Assembly: GCF_016802725.1 (NCBI RefSeq)
Contig: NC_052672.1
Coordinates: 6,353,685-6,417,684, forward strand
DNA length: 64,000 bases
From: Solenopsis invicta
Taxonomy: Eukaryota; Arthropoda; Insecta; Hymenoptera; Formicidae
Direction: 5' to 3'
Part shown: piece after piece, positions 11,958 to 23,312 of the stretch
Layout: each line of letters starts with the position of its first letter
Position numbering within the stretch: position 1 is the first letter of the stretch
Translations under genes and position numbers: made by a program
Notes under the pieces: model-generated
Database searches by the model: none
Told to the model about the DNA's origin: nothing
Seen by the model: the letters and a program-made list of their open reading frames with translations, nothing else

Positions 11958-12862
11958 AGAGCAAAATAGTCAATACTGGCGTAGATCTTCTAAAGCTCTT
12001 TATTTCTCGGAAACTAAAAATTACGGTGTATTAATATTGATAAAAATATGATCTCTGCTTAAATTAAAGAAATAAAAACATAGTTCTTAAATTCATGGCT
12101 TTTTTTTATATAAAATTTGTTAAAAATAAACTTTTCAGAAGCGAGAATAAAATTTACACAATTTTCTCTTGCAAATTATATCGTTTAACCAATAATGATT
12201 ATTAATAATATTAATAATTAGCCTCTTTCTAATTTCTAATTGTATTAATTATATTACATCATTTTACATGTTTGCAGCTTTCTAAAAAAAGTGTTTTATT
12301 TATACATTTTTCTTTCATATTTTCCTCGTAACGCGATTTGAAAAAAACATCGTTGTGCAGCGTAAATCAATACATCTCTCCACCAGAATAAATACTAACT
12401 ATGAAATCTTTAACTAAATAGAATGTTGATAGATATTTCATTAATCTTTTCAGATTTTTTTTTTATACTTTAAGTATAAAATAACAGGTTCTCTAATAAG
12501 ATGTATAAAGCGGGAGGATTTAATTTTTGTCTTCTTATCTTACAAAGTTTGATGTTTAAATATATTTCATTACTTAGTTTTTTATCAATTTCTTTTTATA
12601 GTCAACTCCTAGGATCGTGTCAGCTTTACTATTACGGTCTGTTGTGCCAGTTTTGGGGTACAATTTCTCAAACTCTTTTTGACCCATGTTGCGAAACATT
12701 AATTATTATAAAATACGAAACAGTTTTATAAAAACTGTTGTACCATCTGATAGGAAACACTTTTTAGTTTATATTAATGTTTTTAAAGTTTTATTTTTAG
12801 CTTTTATATAAGAAATATTGCTCGAAAACGAAGTGATATGCCAGTATTGGTGACTTTTCTCT
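11958..12862. mobile_element. Family B TIR element, copy 2
   Basis: The left end AGAGCAAAATAGTCAATACTGG and the right end GCCAGTATTGGTGACTTTTC are inverted repeats of about 25 bases. The interior matches copy 1. The short open frame inside (12501-12731) has no recognisable domain and is probably chance. Confidence 0.78.
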
Positions 12863-14139
12863 GGGGACGATTCTCCGGATGGTGCAACTTTATGATTCAA
12901 AATTTGTTAGACAATCTATCATTGAAGTTCCATGCAACAACGATAAACACAATTTAAATAAATACAATTTCGTGCTTCGGTACGTGCGCTTTACGATGGC
13001 CAATATGGAAATTGTAAATTTCACGATCGTCCCGTACGGAAAATCGAACGAGTGAACCGGGAGAGATAATTTGACAAACAACGGTACAGTATGGATATTT
13101 CGGAAATATTCGCGCCGTTCCGCGGAACGAATGACGCCGTTTTCATTACACAAACTATGAAAAGCTACGGCGCAAAAATATACGGGCCGCGCGTTTATTT
13201 AAAAATTGGCTTCGTAGCCAATCGCGCTGGGCACAAAGCGGCGCGCGGCATACGTGCGGGATCCTCGGTGGGTCTGATTCAACGTTGACCGCTTTCACTG
13301 CGACATCCCCCGCATCCGCGCTCTGTTTATCGTCATTTGAAACCGAAATCACTTTTTTAATCGGATTGGAGAAAAAAATTTCGCGACGGTATCACCGCAA
13401 GCTATCACCGCGACGATGTAACATCGACAAACGAGCGAGCGGAACGTAAATTACATGCTTTTCTGTCTCTCTCTCTTTCTCTTTCTCCCTCGCGATATTT
13501 GCAGAGTCTCAACGCCTCGGGGCGCCATTACGTTAATTAGAGCCATCGTGCAACGCCGTCAGACTGGGACATGCGGATATTTTTTTCCCGCTTCGATCCT
13601 GGCAACGTTTCGGCCACTAATCACGCGAAGTCCTACGCGACAGTCGTCCTGTAACGCGGCCAAAATACGATTGAGGGAGGGTTTCACTTTCACCGAGGCG
13701 ACGACGCGAACGCCAGCCGCAGTCGCGTCGTCGAATACCTACGTTTTGACCGCTACCCCCGCATGACAGTGCGCTTAAATTTACACGACACACTCATGCG
13801 TCATACGTACATGACACGCGCGATGACGATTTACGTGGGACGTGGCGGCGAAAATTCGCGATTTCCCAAAATTTCTTCGCGCCGTCCTCGCACACAGTCA
13901 TACGTCGCGTCACGTCGCGTGGTGAAGCCGCAGTTTAACGACAGAGGATCTTTGGTTTCTAGCTGTTACAGCGCTGGATTTCGGTGACCGGAAAGCACAA
14001 CTCGGGGACCACTAGGGAGGGCCCCCAACCGAGGAAGGCCGCCGAAAGGCGGTCACCAAATCAAGTAAGTGCTTCAGTAACAAACGAGCAAATGTGCGTG
14101 GTTTTATTTTCTGGAAAGTGTCACACGGAAAGATCGGTT
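12863..14139. other. GC-rich island without a recognised gene
   Basis: High CpG content from about 13050 to 14060. Several overlapping short frames (13455-13766, 13763-13987 and others) show no domain and disagree in frame. A CTCTCTCTCTTTCTC tract sits near 13468. Confidence 0.45.
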
Positions 14140-14345
14140 TTGTGTGTTAAAATATCTAAAAATTCAACTGAAAACAGATCTGAAAATAATTCTGCTGGAT
14201 TATCAAAATAATTGTGAAAGATGTTCAAGCTTGGTGAGCAATGCTGCAAAAAGTTTTGAAGGTCCAGCTATCAATTTAAGCGTTCTACATAATTATTTCG
14301 TCCAACAAAATTACTTTCAGATCTGTATACAGCAAAGTTTTTAAA
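14140..14345. mobile_element. Family C palindromic MITE, copy 2
   Basis: Inverted ends ACAGATCTGAAAATAATTCT and AAATTACTTTCAGATCTGT flank a centre with GAGCAATGCTGCAAAAAGTT. It lies only about 55 bases left of family A copy 3. Confidence 0.8.
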
Positions 14346-14398
14346 ATTTTAGGTTTTAGAAAAACCGACCTTTTCTAGTTTTAGCACTTTATTAAATA

Positions 14399-15135
14399 TT
14401 AATAGAGGAGAAGGCTGTATTATGACCACTGCAGGTATTATGGTACCACGATAATAGAAGTTATTATCGCCGTTATTACATGACGAATTGCTAGTAATTA
14501 CCTGTGGAATTATTTGTTTAGTAGTCTACCGTAATAAAGTGGCGCTAATATGCCAAAACACAATTGTTATAAAATATATTTATTTTTGATGTCATTTCGA
14601 ATTTATTTGGATATCATTTTAATATCGTGATGACTTTTTGTTCTGTTTGGGATTAGGAAGTTTGTGTAAATATTCAATAATTTATTTTTTTATAATAAAA
14701 AGTCTAAAAATTTGTTTTTTAAAAATTATCCTTTTAGAGCAGTCTGTCTGTAATCTATTTTCTAATTAAAGTAATCCAGCATTTATTTCTATCTATCTTA
14801 AAACTTTGCGATTATAAAGCTCTTTCTAACAATTTATTTTTGAAAAATATACAATTTTGAAACAAAATATTACATGTTTTTTAAACAAAACCAAATTTAA
14901 AATTTTTGCGGGGGTGCACGTTATCACCTCAGTTCCTATCCAATCTATAATGCAGTGTCGTAACATTTTTATAAATCACATGCTGAGAAAATATTTCATA
15001 ACTTTGAGTCTAAAATCTATTAAATAACACTTCTATAAATATATCGTTAAGTTTCAATACAAAATATTAATTATTTAAAAAATTATTAAATAAAATATAA
15101 ATAAATGGCCATAATACTACCTTCTTCTCTATTAA
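14399..15135. mobile_element. Family A TIR element, copy 3
   Basis: It begins TTAATAGAGGAGAAGGCTGT..ATTATGACCACT and ends GGCCATAATACTACC then TTCTTCTCTATTAA. These are inverted repeats of about 32 bases and the best-preserved termini of the family. The interior carries GGCGCTAATATGCCAA near 14542 and TATTTCATAACTTTGAGTCT near 14993. It is about 737 bases with no open frame of note. Confidence 0.82.
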
Positions 15136-16740
15136 CATTGGTAATAAAGAAAAATTGTCAATACCATCACTTTGTTTTTGCATCATATTTTTTAAACAAA
15201 TGCTAAAACCAGGTCAAATACAAAATTTATAGTTATTTATAGTTAATCGCAACATCCACGCACGTTTATTGTATATTTATGATCGTATACTTATAACAAT
15301 AAAAGTAACGATAAAATTCGTTATGGAAACTATAAAAATGTCACGACGTTACCGTTAGTCACAGAAGAAAGCAACGGTAACGATTACAAGTAATGCGTTA
15401 CTTCCTGCTATTAATAGTGTTATGTTTAGTTTCTAAGAAAATAAGGAATGTTGTTTTAGATAACTTATGTATGTCATTATCAAAGACTTTCTTTCCTTTA
15501 TTAAATAAAATAGCATTTAATTTTAAGAAATTCATTATACTTCTTATCATTAAAAAGATGAATATTTTATTATGTATAACAATTATAATGACGATTCATT
15601 CATTTATTATCGAATTAGTGTTTGACATATTAGTAATTAGAAGAAGTTTTCAGTGACCTATTAACGCGAACTTTGAATAATGACTTCATCTAATCCTTGC
15701 TGTTGTAAAAATAATTACTCTGGTAACACGGGAGTATTAACGAGTTTTATAATGATCTTGTTAGTGAACATACTTTAGTACGTGTTGGATAATCTCTCCG
15801 TCAGATCTACCTGCTCATTAAAAGTACCAAAATTTCTCGGGAATAATAATCACATTATCATCCACTGGCGAGAGTTAATAAGAAAAAGTCAGCGAACAAA
15901 TGAATCTGAACTAATCAATCTTCGTCGCATGGCGGCTTATGATCTATAGCTCATTGCTAGAGGGTTGCTGATTCCCGGGTAGCTCCTACTTGCTCTTCGT
16001 TCTACGTCTCGTTTCACAAAGCTTTGTGTCCGTCGGACTTTTATGTTATAAAACTGAATAATTATATTTATCGGAAGGCTAATAGCACGCTTCGATTTGT
16101 TAGATAAATATCTGTGATGCATACCGAGCGACGGGATAATAAAAGCCACCGCAAAAAGTCTTTGTCGAGACTTACGTGTAAATACAACATAAACGTTCGA
16201 TTAAATTGCGTTGTATATGTGAGAATGCAAAGTACAGCTGTCATAAGGCAAATTTGAAATATTAATCACACGAGATTGCGTATTGTAAATTACGAAGTAA
16301 ATAAGTTTATTTGTTGACATTTTTCAAAAAGTAAAATAAGTAATGTTTTTATCATAAACGAAATATAAATTTGTCAAGATAACAAAGTACATAAATATCT
16401 CCTGTAAATAAATTTTTTATTTTAATTTAATATTTAAAAAATTTTTTGCCTCCCCTTTTAATTTTTTTTTTCTCTTCTCATATCTGTAATATTTTCTTTG
16501 ACATATAGAAACGTCAACGGCATAAGAAGTTTATTGCGATACGAAAGTACGCCGAAAAATTAGCCACGTCAATACTCCATGGCCCTATAAATGTTTCCGA
16601 GATAAAACGTTCGAGACAGCTATAAGTTGGGTCAATATTTTACAAAAATGGGTACAGGATATGATTTATCGGTTTTAGAGTAGCGCGGTATGTAACGCCT
16701 GATATCGCATTGTAGTTAGTTATCGCAGACCTCGGTCGAG
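15136..16740. other. Intergenic DNA, nothing recognised
   Basis: AT-rich with an island near 15930-16170. The hydrophobic 87-codon frame at 15393-15656 could be mistaken for a small membrane protein, but its composition simply follows the AT-rich DNA. Confidence 0.45.
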
Positions 16741-17065
16741 TTATCGTAAAAAGTCATTGGCGAAATCACAGGGCTGCCATGTGAAAAATGGGTCTTCATT
16801 TGTACAGGTGGATCTACATTTATGTCCATTCTCCGTAGTAGGTACAAGAAATCCATTTTTCTTCTGACTTTGAGATCGAGAACCGTTCGCCATAAATGAG
16901 TCCCATTCTTCTTTGTCAGAAGTGAATTCATCAATCGCTTTTTGTATCGGCACACATTTTCAAAGCACTGATTTTCGTATTACCATTTTTGCACGTAGCC
17001 ATCTGTATACGTTGATTTATATAAAGACTTTGGCCTTCATAAATAATTGCATCATCAAAATACAT
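16741..17065 (-). pseudogene. Unrecognised coding-like fragment with one frameshift
   Basis: On the minus strand a frame opens at 17065 with MYFDDAIIYEGQSLYINQRI and runs 44 codons to a stop at 16931. A second frame overlaps it near 16954 and continues about 70 codons to a stop at 16741, with segments EFTSDKEEWDSFM, NGHKCRSTCTNEDPFF and WQPCDFANDF. Together they give about 108 residues with balanced charges, few rare residues and at least five cysteines, unlike the low-complexity frames produced by AT-rich DNA elsewhere. One single-base shift near 16955 would unite them. I do not recognise the family. It could be a relic exon, a transposon gene piece, or chance; no splice sites were convincingly matched. 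Confidence 0.35.
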
Positions 17066-17529
17066 AAAAAAAAATACAAAACAATTATAAAAATGTATTG
17101 GAATAAAGAATTTATGAATTTAACATTACAATTTTCTATTATTAATATATAAATTATTAACATAATCATTCAAACTACGTTAACATTACGACATTTAATT
17201 CCAACAAAAAGTAAGAAGCTTTTCTTGTGTTCATTCTTGTATGCCATATCTTTATACTACAGCCATGGTGCAAATAACGAGCTTGAAATTCTATGCGTGA
17301 GGATTATAATAATACAACCGAAATAATGCCGGCGCAGAATTTATATAAATCCGATGATTCATTGATCCCACGTGGGATTATTCGGGTACGTTATTTACAT
17401 TTACGCGATGAACTCGTCTATAAAAGCGGGTTCCATTCACGCCCCCAGGGTGCCATTATAAAATATCCGCAATTAAAATTGCTTCGACCGCACCCTCGAG
17501 GGAATTGAAAAATATGATTACTTCGAAAT
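17066..17529. other. Spacer between the coding-like fragment and the tandem array
   Basis: AT-rich, then a small GC-richer patch at 17290-17510 with an unremarkable 71-codon frame. Nothing recognised. Confidence 0.45.
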
Positions 17530-19110
17530 AAATAGATACATAACGATTTTCTGCCTCAAAATCCATTAACAAGCCAGAAATACCTCAATGTTTTTCATAA
17601 TTTTGTTTCATTCAAAATCATTTCACTAATACGTTTGACAAACAATTTTCAGTACAAATAATCCTCTTTTAACATAAAAGATATTTTGAATTATTCGCGC
17701 GTTATAATGACGTTAATGTTCCGAAGAATTATGCTTTTTATGTATACTGCTTGATCATTTAGATAATTAAAGGGATAATTAAACTCATTCAGGGAATATC
17801 TACCTTCTTTGACTTTTACACTGGATTATCTACTAAAAATATTTAACTTTTCTCTTTATATCAATTTTCTTTCTCAAAATTCATTAACAAGCCGGATATG
17901 CTTTAATATTTTCTATTAATAATTATAATATTTTGTTTCAAAATTTTATAATTATTTCATTAGTACACTTTGACAAGTAATTCTTTTTTCAACAAAAGAT
18001 ATTTTCAATTATTCATGCGTTAAAATTATGTCGATGTTTTGGAGAATTTCATTTATCCATTTGATACTTGATTACTCAAATAATTAAAGAGATAATTAAA
18101 TTCATTCAAAGAATATATTAGTAGATTATGTTCAAATTTTACACTATATTATCTGATAAAAATAATTTTTATTTTCTTCGTGTCAGTTTACTACCTTAGA
18201 ATTCATTAACAAGTCAAAAATGCCTCAATGTTTTCCATGATTCAGTTTTATTTAAAATTATTTTATTAATCGTTTGACAAATAATTTCTCTTTTAACACA
18301 AGAGACATTTTGAATTATTCAAGCGTGAAAATGATATCGATGTTTTGACAAACTTTGTTTTTCTGTTTGCTGGTGATCTTTCAGATAATTAAAGAGATAA
18401 TTAAATTCATTTAGAGAGTATCATTGTACCTTCTTCGAATTTTATATTATACTACTATAATTTTTATTTCCTCTTTATATCGATTTTCTGTCTCAGAATT
18501 CATTAACAGGCCAAAAATGCATCAACGTTTTCCATAATTTTGTTTTATTTAAAATTATTTTACTTTTAACAAATAATTTCTCTTTTGACACAGAGAACAT
18601 TTTAAATAGTTCACACATTAAAATTATCTCGATATTTCGACGAACGTTGTTTTTCTGTTTACCGCTTAATCATTCAGATAATTAGAGATAATTAAATTCA
18701 TTCAGAGAACATCACTGCACCTCTTTCAAGTTTCATACCGTCCCTGTCTGTTAAAAAATAATGTTTATTTTCTCTTTATATCAATCTTCTATTTCAAAAT
18801 TCATTAACAAGTCAAAAATGCGTCAATGCTTTCCATAATTTTGCTTTATTCAAAATTATTTCACTAATACGTTTGATAATAATTCTTCTTTTAACACAAA
18901 GAACATTTTGAATTGTTTACACGTTAAAACATTACATCGATATTTCGACAAACTTGTTTCTGTTTGTTGTTTATCCAGATCATTCAGATGATAAAAGATA
19001 CATCTTTTATTACCATTGAATTCATTTAGAGAATATCATTACACAGTTTCTTGAAGTTTTGTTATTACTGCATTATCATCTCATAATTTTCTTTTACTTT
19101 ATATCGAAAG
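17530..19110. repeat. Five-unit diverged tandem repeat, period about 300-320 bp
   Basis: The landmark ATTCATTAACAAGYC recurs at about 17561, 17879, 18201, 18498 and 18799, that is, at steps of 318, 322, 297 and 301 bases. Each unit continues with a TTTTCCATAATTTTGTTT block, a CTTTTAACACAAAGAACATTTT block, and AGATAATTAAAGAGATAATTAAA. The units differ by many substitutions and small indels, so the array is old. Non-coding. Confidence 0.88.
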
Positions 19111-20630
19111 TTATACAATATCGTATATCGTAAAGTTTACACCGCAATTTTATGGTAAGCTTGAACGACGTATATATGTAATATTTAATTTAATATCGAG
19201 TGTTTAAACATAAACGATATAGGTATTTCGTCGTCCGGAGGCGGTGTTATGTTGAAATACATACAGTTACACTTAGAGCATTACGTTTACCGTGCACGTA
19301 CGCCGATGAATTTTGTCCGCTCGCGTCGCGCATCTTTTCGGCGGAGCCGAGCATTGTGTATTCGAGATGCACTTTCGGTATGTATGAGGACGATTGGCCG
19401 TATTATAAGACGGTAGTGGAGTCAAGCAACGTTTAAATCGGCCAGTATTTTCCGAAATTAGATCACTTCAGTGACAAGCGACACGTGGATAAACTCCAGG
19501 TACGTTTTTAGGGTACTTTTTTTAAAGCTTTTCCCGTTACCTTTCTTTTTTCCTTTTTCTTTCTCTCTCTCTCTCTTTCTTTCATTCACTCTCTTCTAGT
19601 CGTGTCATTGTACGCGTTAGAACGTCGAGGGCTCATGTAGCAAAAATGGTGAAGAGTTGAAAGGACGCATCGCGGACTAACGAGCTACAAAGTGCACCTA
19701 GGCACGTAGTAAATGTCGCACAAGGAAAGGCAGCAACTGTTCACACATGTCCCGAACTCGCAAAAAACTGTCGGCGAATATCGCGCCGCTAACGAGCGTA
19801 AATCCTAAAATACGAAATGGCTTTTATCATTATTTTATCGCGATAATTCATGCAGCAGATACTAATGACATTTTATTCGTCGAAACGCGAAATAATAAAT
19901 CACGACGCTGACGTAAACAGCTGCAATGTTAATACGCATTTTATATGATATATTCTTTACAATATCACAATATTACCGTTATGTATTATAATGCCGGTAA
20001 TATTACATCGCGATATTACAATGTGCTGCGCTCTGACCTTTCGTATGCGATTCGCATCCGCGTGCATTACCGTTTAAGTGACCCGGAGCGTTTTGCGCGA
20101 AACGTTAGCGCGTTCAACGAAATTAGAAACGCCAGCCAGCGTTATAATTTTACGGTCTCGCGCTGCACAGTTGCACCATATCCGACCGGAGAGTATAATT
20201 CCATGGTGCGCGCGCGTATGTAATGGTTAAGTATAAGTAGGTAACAGTAGCACCCGAAATGTGCTGGAATTTATCGTGAAGCATGAACCGCACTGGAGCG
20301 GCCACGGAAACCGCGGACGCATTTTCGGCGAGGTGTAATCCCGCTGTACTCGAGGCTCATTCGGTTTTCGTCCGGGACTTTTATACGCAGCCTCTTGATA
20401 TTTCATCGTTGTCATCGCCACCGCGTAATGTCAGAATCATCGTTGAACGTAAGTTCGTCGCGCCACGCGAAACCTGAGCGGGTATGTCTCAAACAGGATT
20501 CAAACAGACTAGGTGGAAAATACGATAACAGTTCTCTGCGCCTTCAGAGACGTCAAGGAAAAAATATACGCGATTCAATCATCCTAATGCTATAAAAAAA
20601 AATGTTCTAATATTGACACGAGACGCGAAC
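19111..20630. other. Mixed intergenic DNA
   Basis: Two CpG-containing islands (19200-19830 and 20000-20600). Small frames inside (19200-19436, 19945-20223, 20283-20477) have no family signature. A CT-rich tract lies at 19560-19580. Confidence 0.45.
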
Positions 20631-20636
20631 GATGAG

Positions 20637-20914
20637 CAACCGCACGAGCAAACAAACAAACGATAGGTTACTTACTCTTCTCCCCGGCCGCACCGCCCGG
20701 CACCGATTGACGCCGAACTGAAGCCTCTGCTGCTCCTCGCGCGCTACAAAACAACGATCACAATATGATTAGGGCACGGCAGGCACGGCAGTCGGCATGA
20801 GCATCGACATATTTCTATCGCGAGCTCAAAGCCACAAATCTTGGACAGCGGTGATACAAAACGATCGAGACACGCGACGCGAGTGCGTCGCGAACGATTA
20901 GTACGGCGCGAGTA
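20637..20914. repeat. Partial direct copy of the left foldback arm end
   Basis: GAGCAAACAAACAAACGATAG followed by GTTACTTACTCTTCTCC and, after a gap, GCCTCTGCTGCTCCT repeats the outer part of the left arm 268 bases further right. The foldback therefore has three copies of its outer end: two head-to-tail on the left and one inverted on the right. Confidence 0.75.
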
Positions 20915-21017
20915 AATAAACAAACGAATGATAGGTTACTTTGCCCCCTCTCTCCGGTCGCGCTGCCCAAGCCTCTGCTGCTCCTTCCCTCGGAGTCCTT
21001 CGCAGCTGCTTCTCCAT
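20898..21017 (-). other. Coding-like short frame, left foldback arm
   Basis: On the minus strand an ATG at 21017 starts MEKQLRRTPREGAAEAWAAR, aligning residue for residue without indels with the frame in the right arm, then runs on to a stop at 20898 (39 codons). The donor-like GTGAGT of the right arm is replaced here by GGGCAAAG. The further left partial copy retains a GTAAGT at the equivalent place. Confidence 0.35.
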
Positions 21018-21240
21018 GGCACTCGTGCACACGATGTCACACGCGCGTGCTCATTACCGAACCGCAACGAGTACAGGACCAATTGCGCAGTCCGATTAAA
21101 CGCGATTCGAGAGCGCTTCGCCGCGCTGCGTCTCCGTGGCGTCTTTCGTCGCCGGCGGCTGACGTCATCGTCGAGTTCACGTCGGCAACTTCACTCCGAT
21201 TTACCGGCGCGACACGACGCGAGTCAAGCTAGAGTTAGGC

Positions 21241-21377
21241 TTATCACGCATGAAATGCATAACAAAGCATAAGCGTAGCGTGAGGCTTACATATAAGGTA
21301 ACTTTATGCAGGATGCTCATTCGCCTATTGGTCTCGTGCTACGCTTATGCTCTGTTATGCGTTTTATGTGCGATAGG
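21241..21377. mobile_element. Small palindromic MITE nested in the foldback loop
   Basis: GCATAACAAAGCATAAGCG on the left is inverted as GCTTATGCTCTGTTATGC on the right. The pairing extends over about 45 bases per arm, with a loop of about 45 bases. Total about 137 bases. Confidence 0.75.
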
Positions 21378-21738
21378 CATTAAGACGCCGAATCTCGCGC
21401 GCGCGACGCAGTTAACCTTCCTTCACTTTTTATGTATGCGTGTGTTAGCGCGCGTTACAGCACGCGTCAAACACTCTGCGCGTGCACGGTAGTCGTCTCG
21501 ATTTCGGCCTCTTAACCCTCTAGCTTGACTCGCGTCGTGTCGCGCAGTAAATCGGAGTGAAGTTGGCGCCGTCCACTATCGAAGCTCTCGGCCGCCAACG
21601 GAAAGCCACGGAGGCACAGCGTAGCGAAGCGCTCTTGAATCGCGTTTAATCGGGAATTACGTACTGCCTGCGCAATTGGTCCTGTATTCGTTGCGTTTCG
21701 GTGGTAAGCGCGCGCGTGTGAGATCGTGTGTAACCGCT

Positions 21739-21810
21739 ATGGGGAAACAGCTGCGAAGGATGTCGAGAGAAGCAACAACAAAGGTTTGGCCAGCGAGACC
21801 GGGGAGAGAG
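21739..21810 (+). other. Coding-like short frame with splice-donor-like end, right foldback arm
   Basis: ATG at 21739 starts a 24-codon reading MGKQLRRMSREATTKVWPAR..GRE that ends at AG|GTGAGTAAC, a near-ideal 5' splice site. The inverted arm carries the corresponding frame (see 20898-21017). No downstream exon was identified, so a gene is not claimed. Confidence 0.35.
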
Positions 21811-21838
21811 GTGAGTAACCTATCGTTTACTTGTTATA

Positions 21839-23312
21839 ATCAGAAGAAAAATTTTAAGAAAGATTTTATAGAGAAATATACATGTATTCCCACATTCCAT
21901 TTCCAAATTATGTCGAAATGTTACATTTTGTTAATTCTTTACATAATATTTATATTGCTTTCCATATTTATCTTGTGTTAAATTAACACAAAAATCAGAG
22001 GGGATTTTGTTTGAGATGTGCGATATTAAATTTACATAAATTTTCCAACATTTTACTTCTTAACTCTGATTAAAAAAGATTATATGGCACTTCTACTAAA
22101 AATCAACAATGTTTTATTACAATATAAAAATTACTGATATTGTACAAATATAAAAAAAAAATATTGAAATATGAATATCATCTTGTGTGATGATTTTTAA
22201 TAACGATATCTCGAAGAGATGTAGATAATTGTTCTCATGCTTCTCATTCTCAGCTTCTCATTCCTATTCTATTCGCTCTCGTTGCTACCAACTCTCCATG
22301 CAAACGAGACGGCTCAAAGACCGAGGAGGTAAAGATAAGTTCGCGAGATAAGCATATCCTGATGTCGATGCTGGAGAGCAGATTCTTCGAACTTTGTTTA
22401 AGGCTCCAGCGAGAGAAAGTTTAACCGCGTACTACAGCAACCGATTCTCGAATTAAACTCGACATTCGCTCTTAAATTTCACATGATTGCTTCTATGAAA
22501 AAAAAATTAATTCTTTCGTGTAGTCTCAAAATATTTTTAACAACAGATAATATTATATTGTCATGTAATTTCAATGTAAATTTTGTATAAATTTTCTCTT
22601 ACACCTTTAATAACTTCTCACTATCGGAGGAAATGAGTCGATGTATTTTCGGAAGTATCTCACTTTAACGCGATTCGCAGCAATTTTCTTAATGCGATCA
22701 ACTCAGGGATTAAATCGTATGGTAGATCAAACAGATATTTGTTGTTTTCCAATGCTTTTACAATCAGCATTTGTTCTCTGGCAAATCGTTACGGATCACC
22801 TTGTCGCTTGTGCTCGCGATCGAATTATCCACATGTATGAATGAATTGTAATAGCGGACTATCGTTGAATTACGACGGACGGCCGATGCACATTTGTGTC
22901 GGCTGTACCGTTAATAGGATTTCTACAAAATCTGATGGATATCTGAAATGTTTAGGATGTGATTGGCAGGAAGAGATAAATGGGCAAAAGTAAAATCCGC
23001 AGATTAATTCTTTACCCGTATCAGCAACAAGCTGGTCCAGAATTTTAGCTGATTAACGACTAAAATGACCGGCTGTAATGATCGCTTTCCGGACATCTCT
23101 CTGATGAAGATCGCTTAATTACGTATAAAAAAATTAACGCTGAAAAATAAATTTTGAAGATAAATTAATTCTCGAGAGCTGTGTAATTTATGAATAAAAT
23201 TGTATTTAGCTATATTTATCATTAATTTCTGCTCGAGCATCAATTTTCTACTTTTTGCTTTATTAAGCTTAATAAATGATACGTAATTTTCTAAACACGT
23301 ATAGTCCTACGG
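21839..23312. other. AT-rich intergenic DNA with one island
   Basis: 22230-22460 and 22620-23060 are more GC-rich; a 67-codon frame at 22641-22844 is unremarkable. Nothing recognised. Confidence 0.45.

Larger units (their letters stand above)
20915..21838. repeat. Large GC-rich foldback (inverted repeat)
   Basis: The left arm 20915-21238 and right arm 21520-21838 are inverted copies with scattered mismatches. Landmarks pair in order: GATAGGTTAC with GTAACCTATC, CAGCTGCTTCTCCAT with ATGGGGAAACAGCTG, GGACCAATTGCGCAG with CTGCGCAATTGGTCC, and CGACGCGAGTCAAGCTAGAG with CTCTAGCTTGACTCGCGTCG. The arms are about 320 bases and the loop about 280 bases. CpG density is high. It resembles a foldback transposon or a DNA element with long TIRs; an inverted segmental duplication of a promoter-exon region is the alternative. 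Confidence 0.85.

Noticed and set aside
15393..15656. Hydrophobic 87-codon frame resembling a small membrane protein
   Set aside because: AT-rich DNA yields Ile/Leu/Phe/Lys-rich frames by chance; no signal or family match.
17530..19110. CRISPR-like regular spacing
   Set aside because: The whole 300-base unit is repeated, with no short identical repeats separated by unique spacers; the DNA is eukaryotic.
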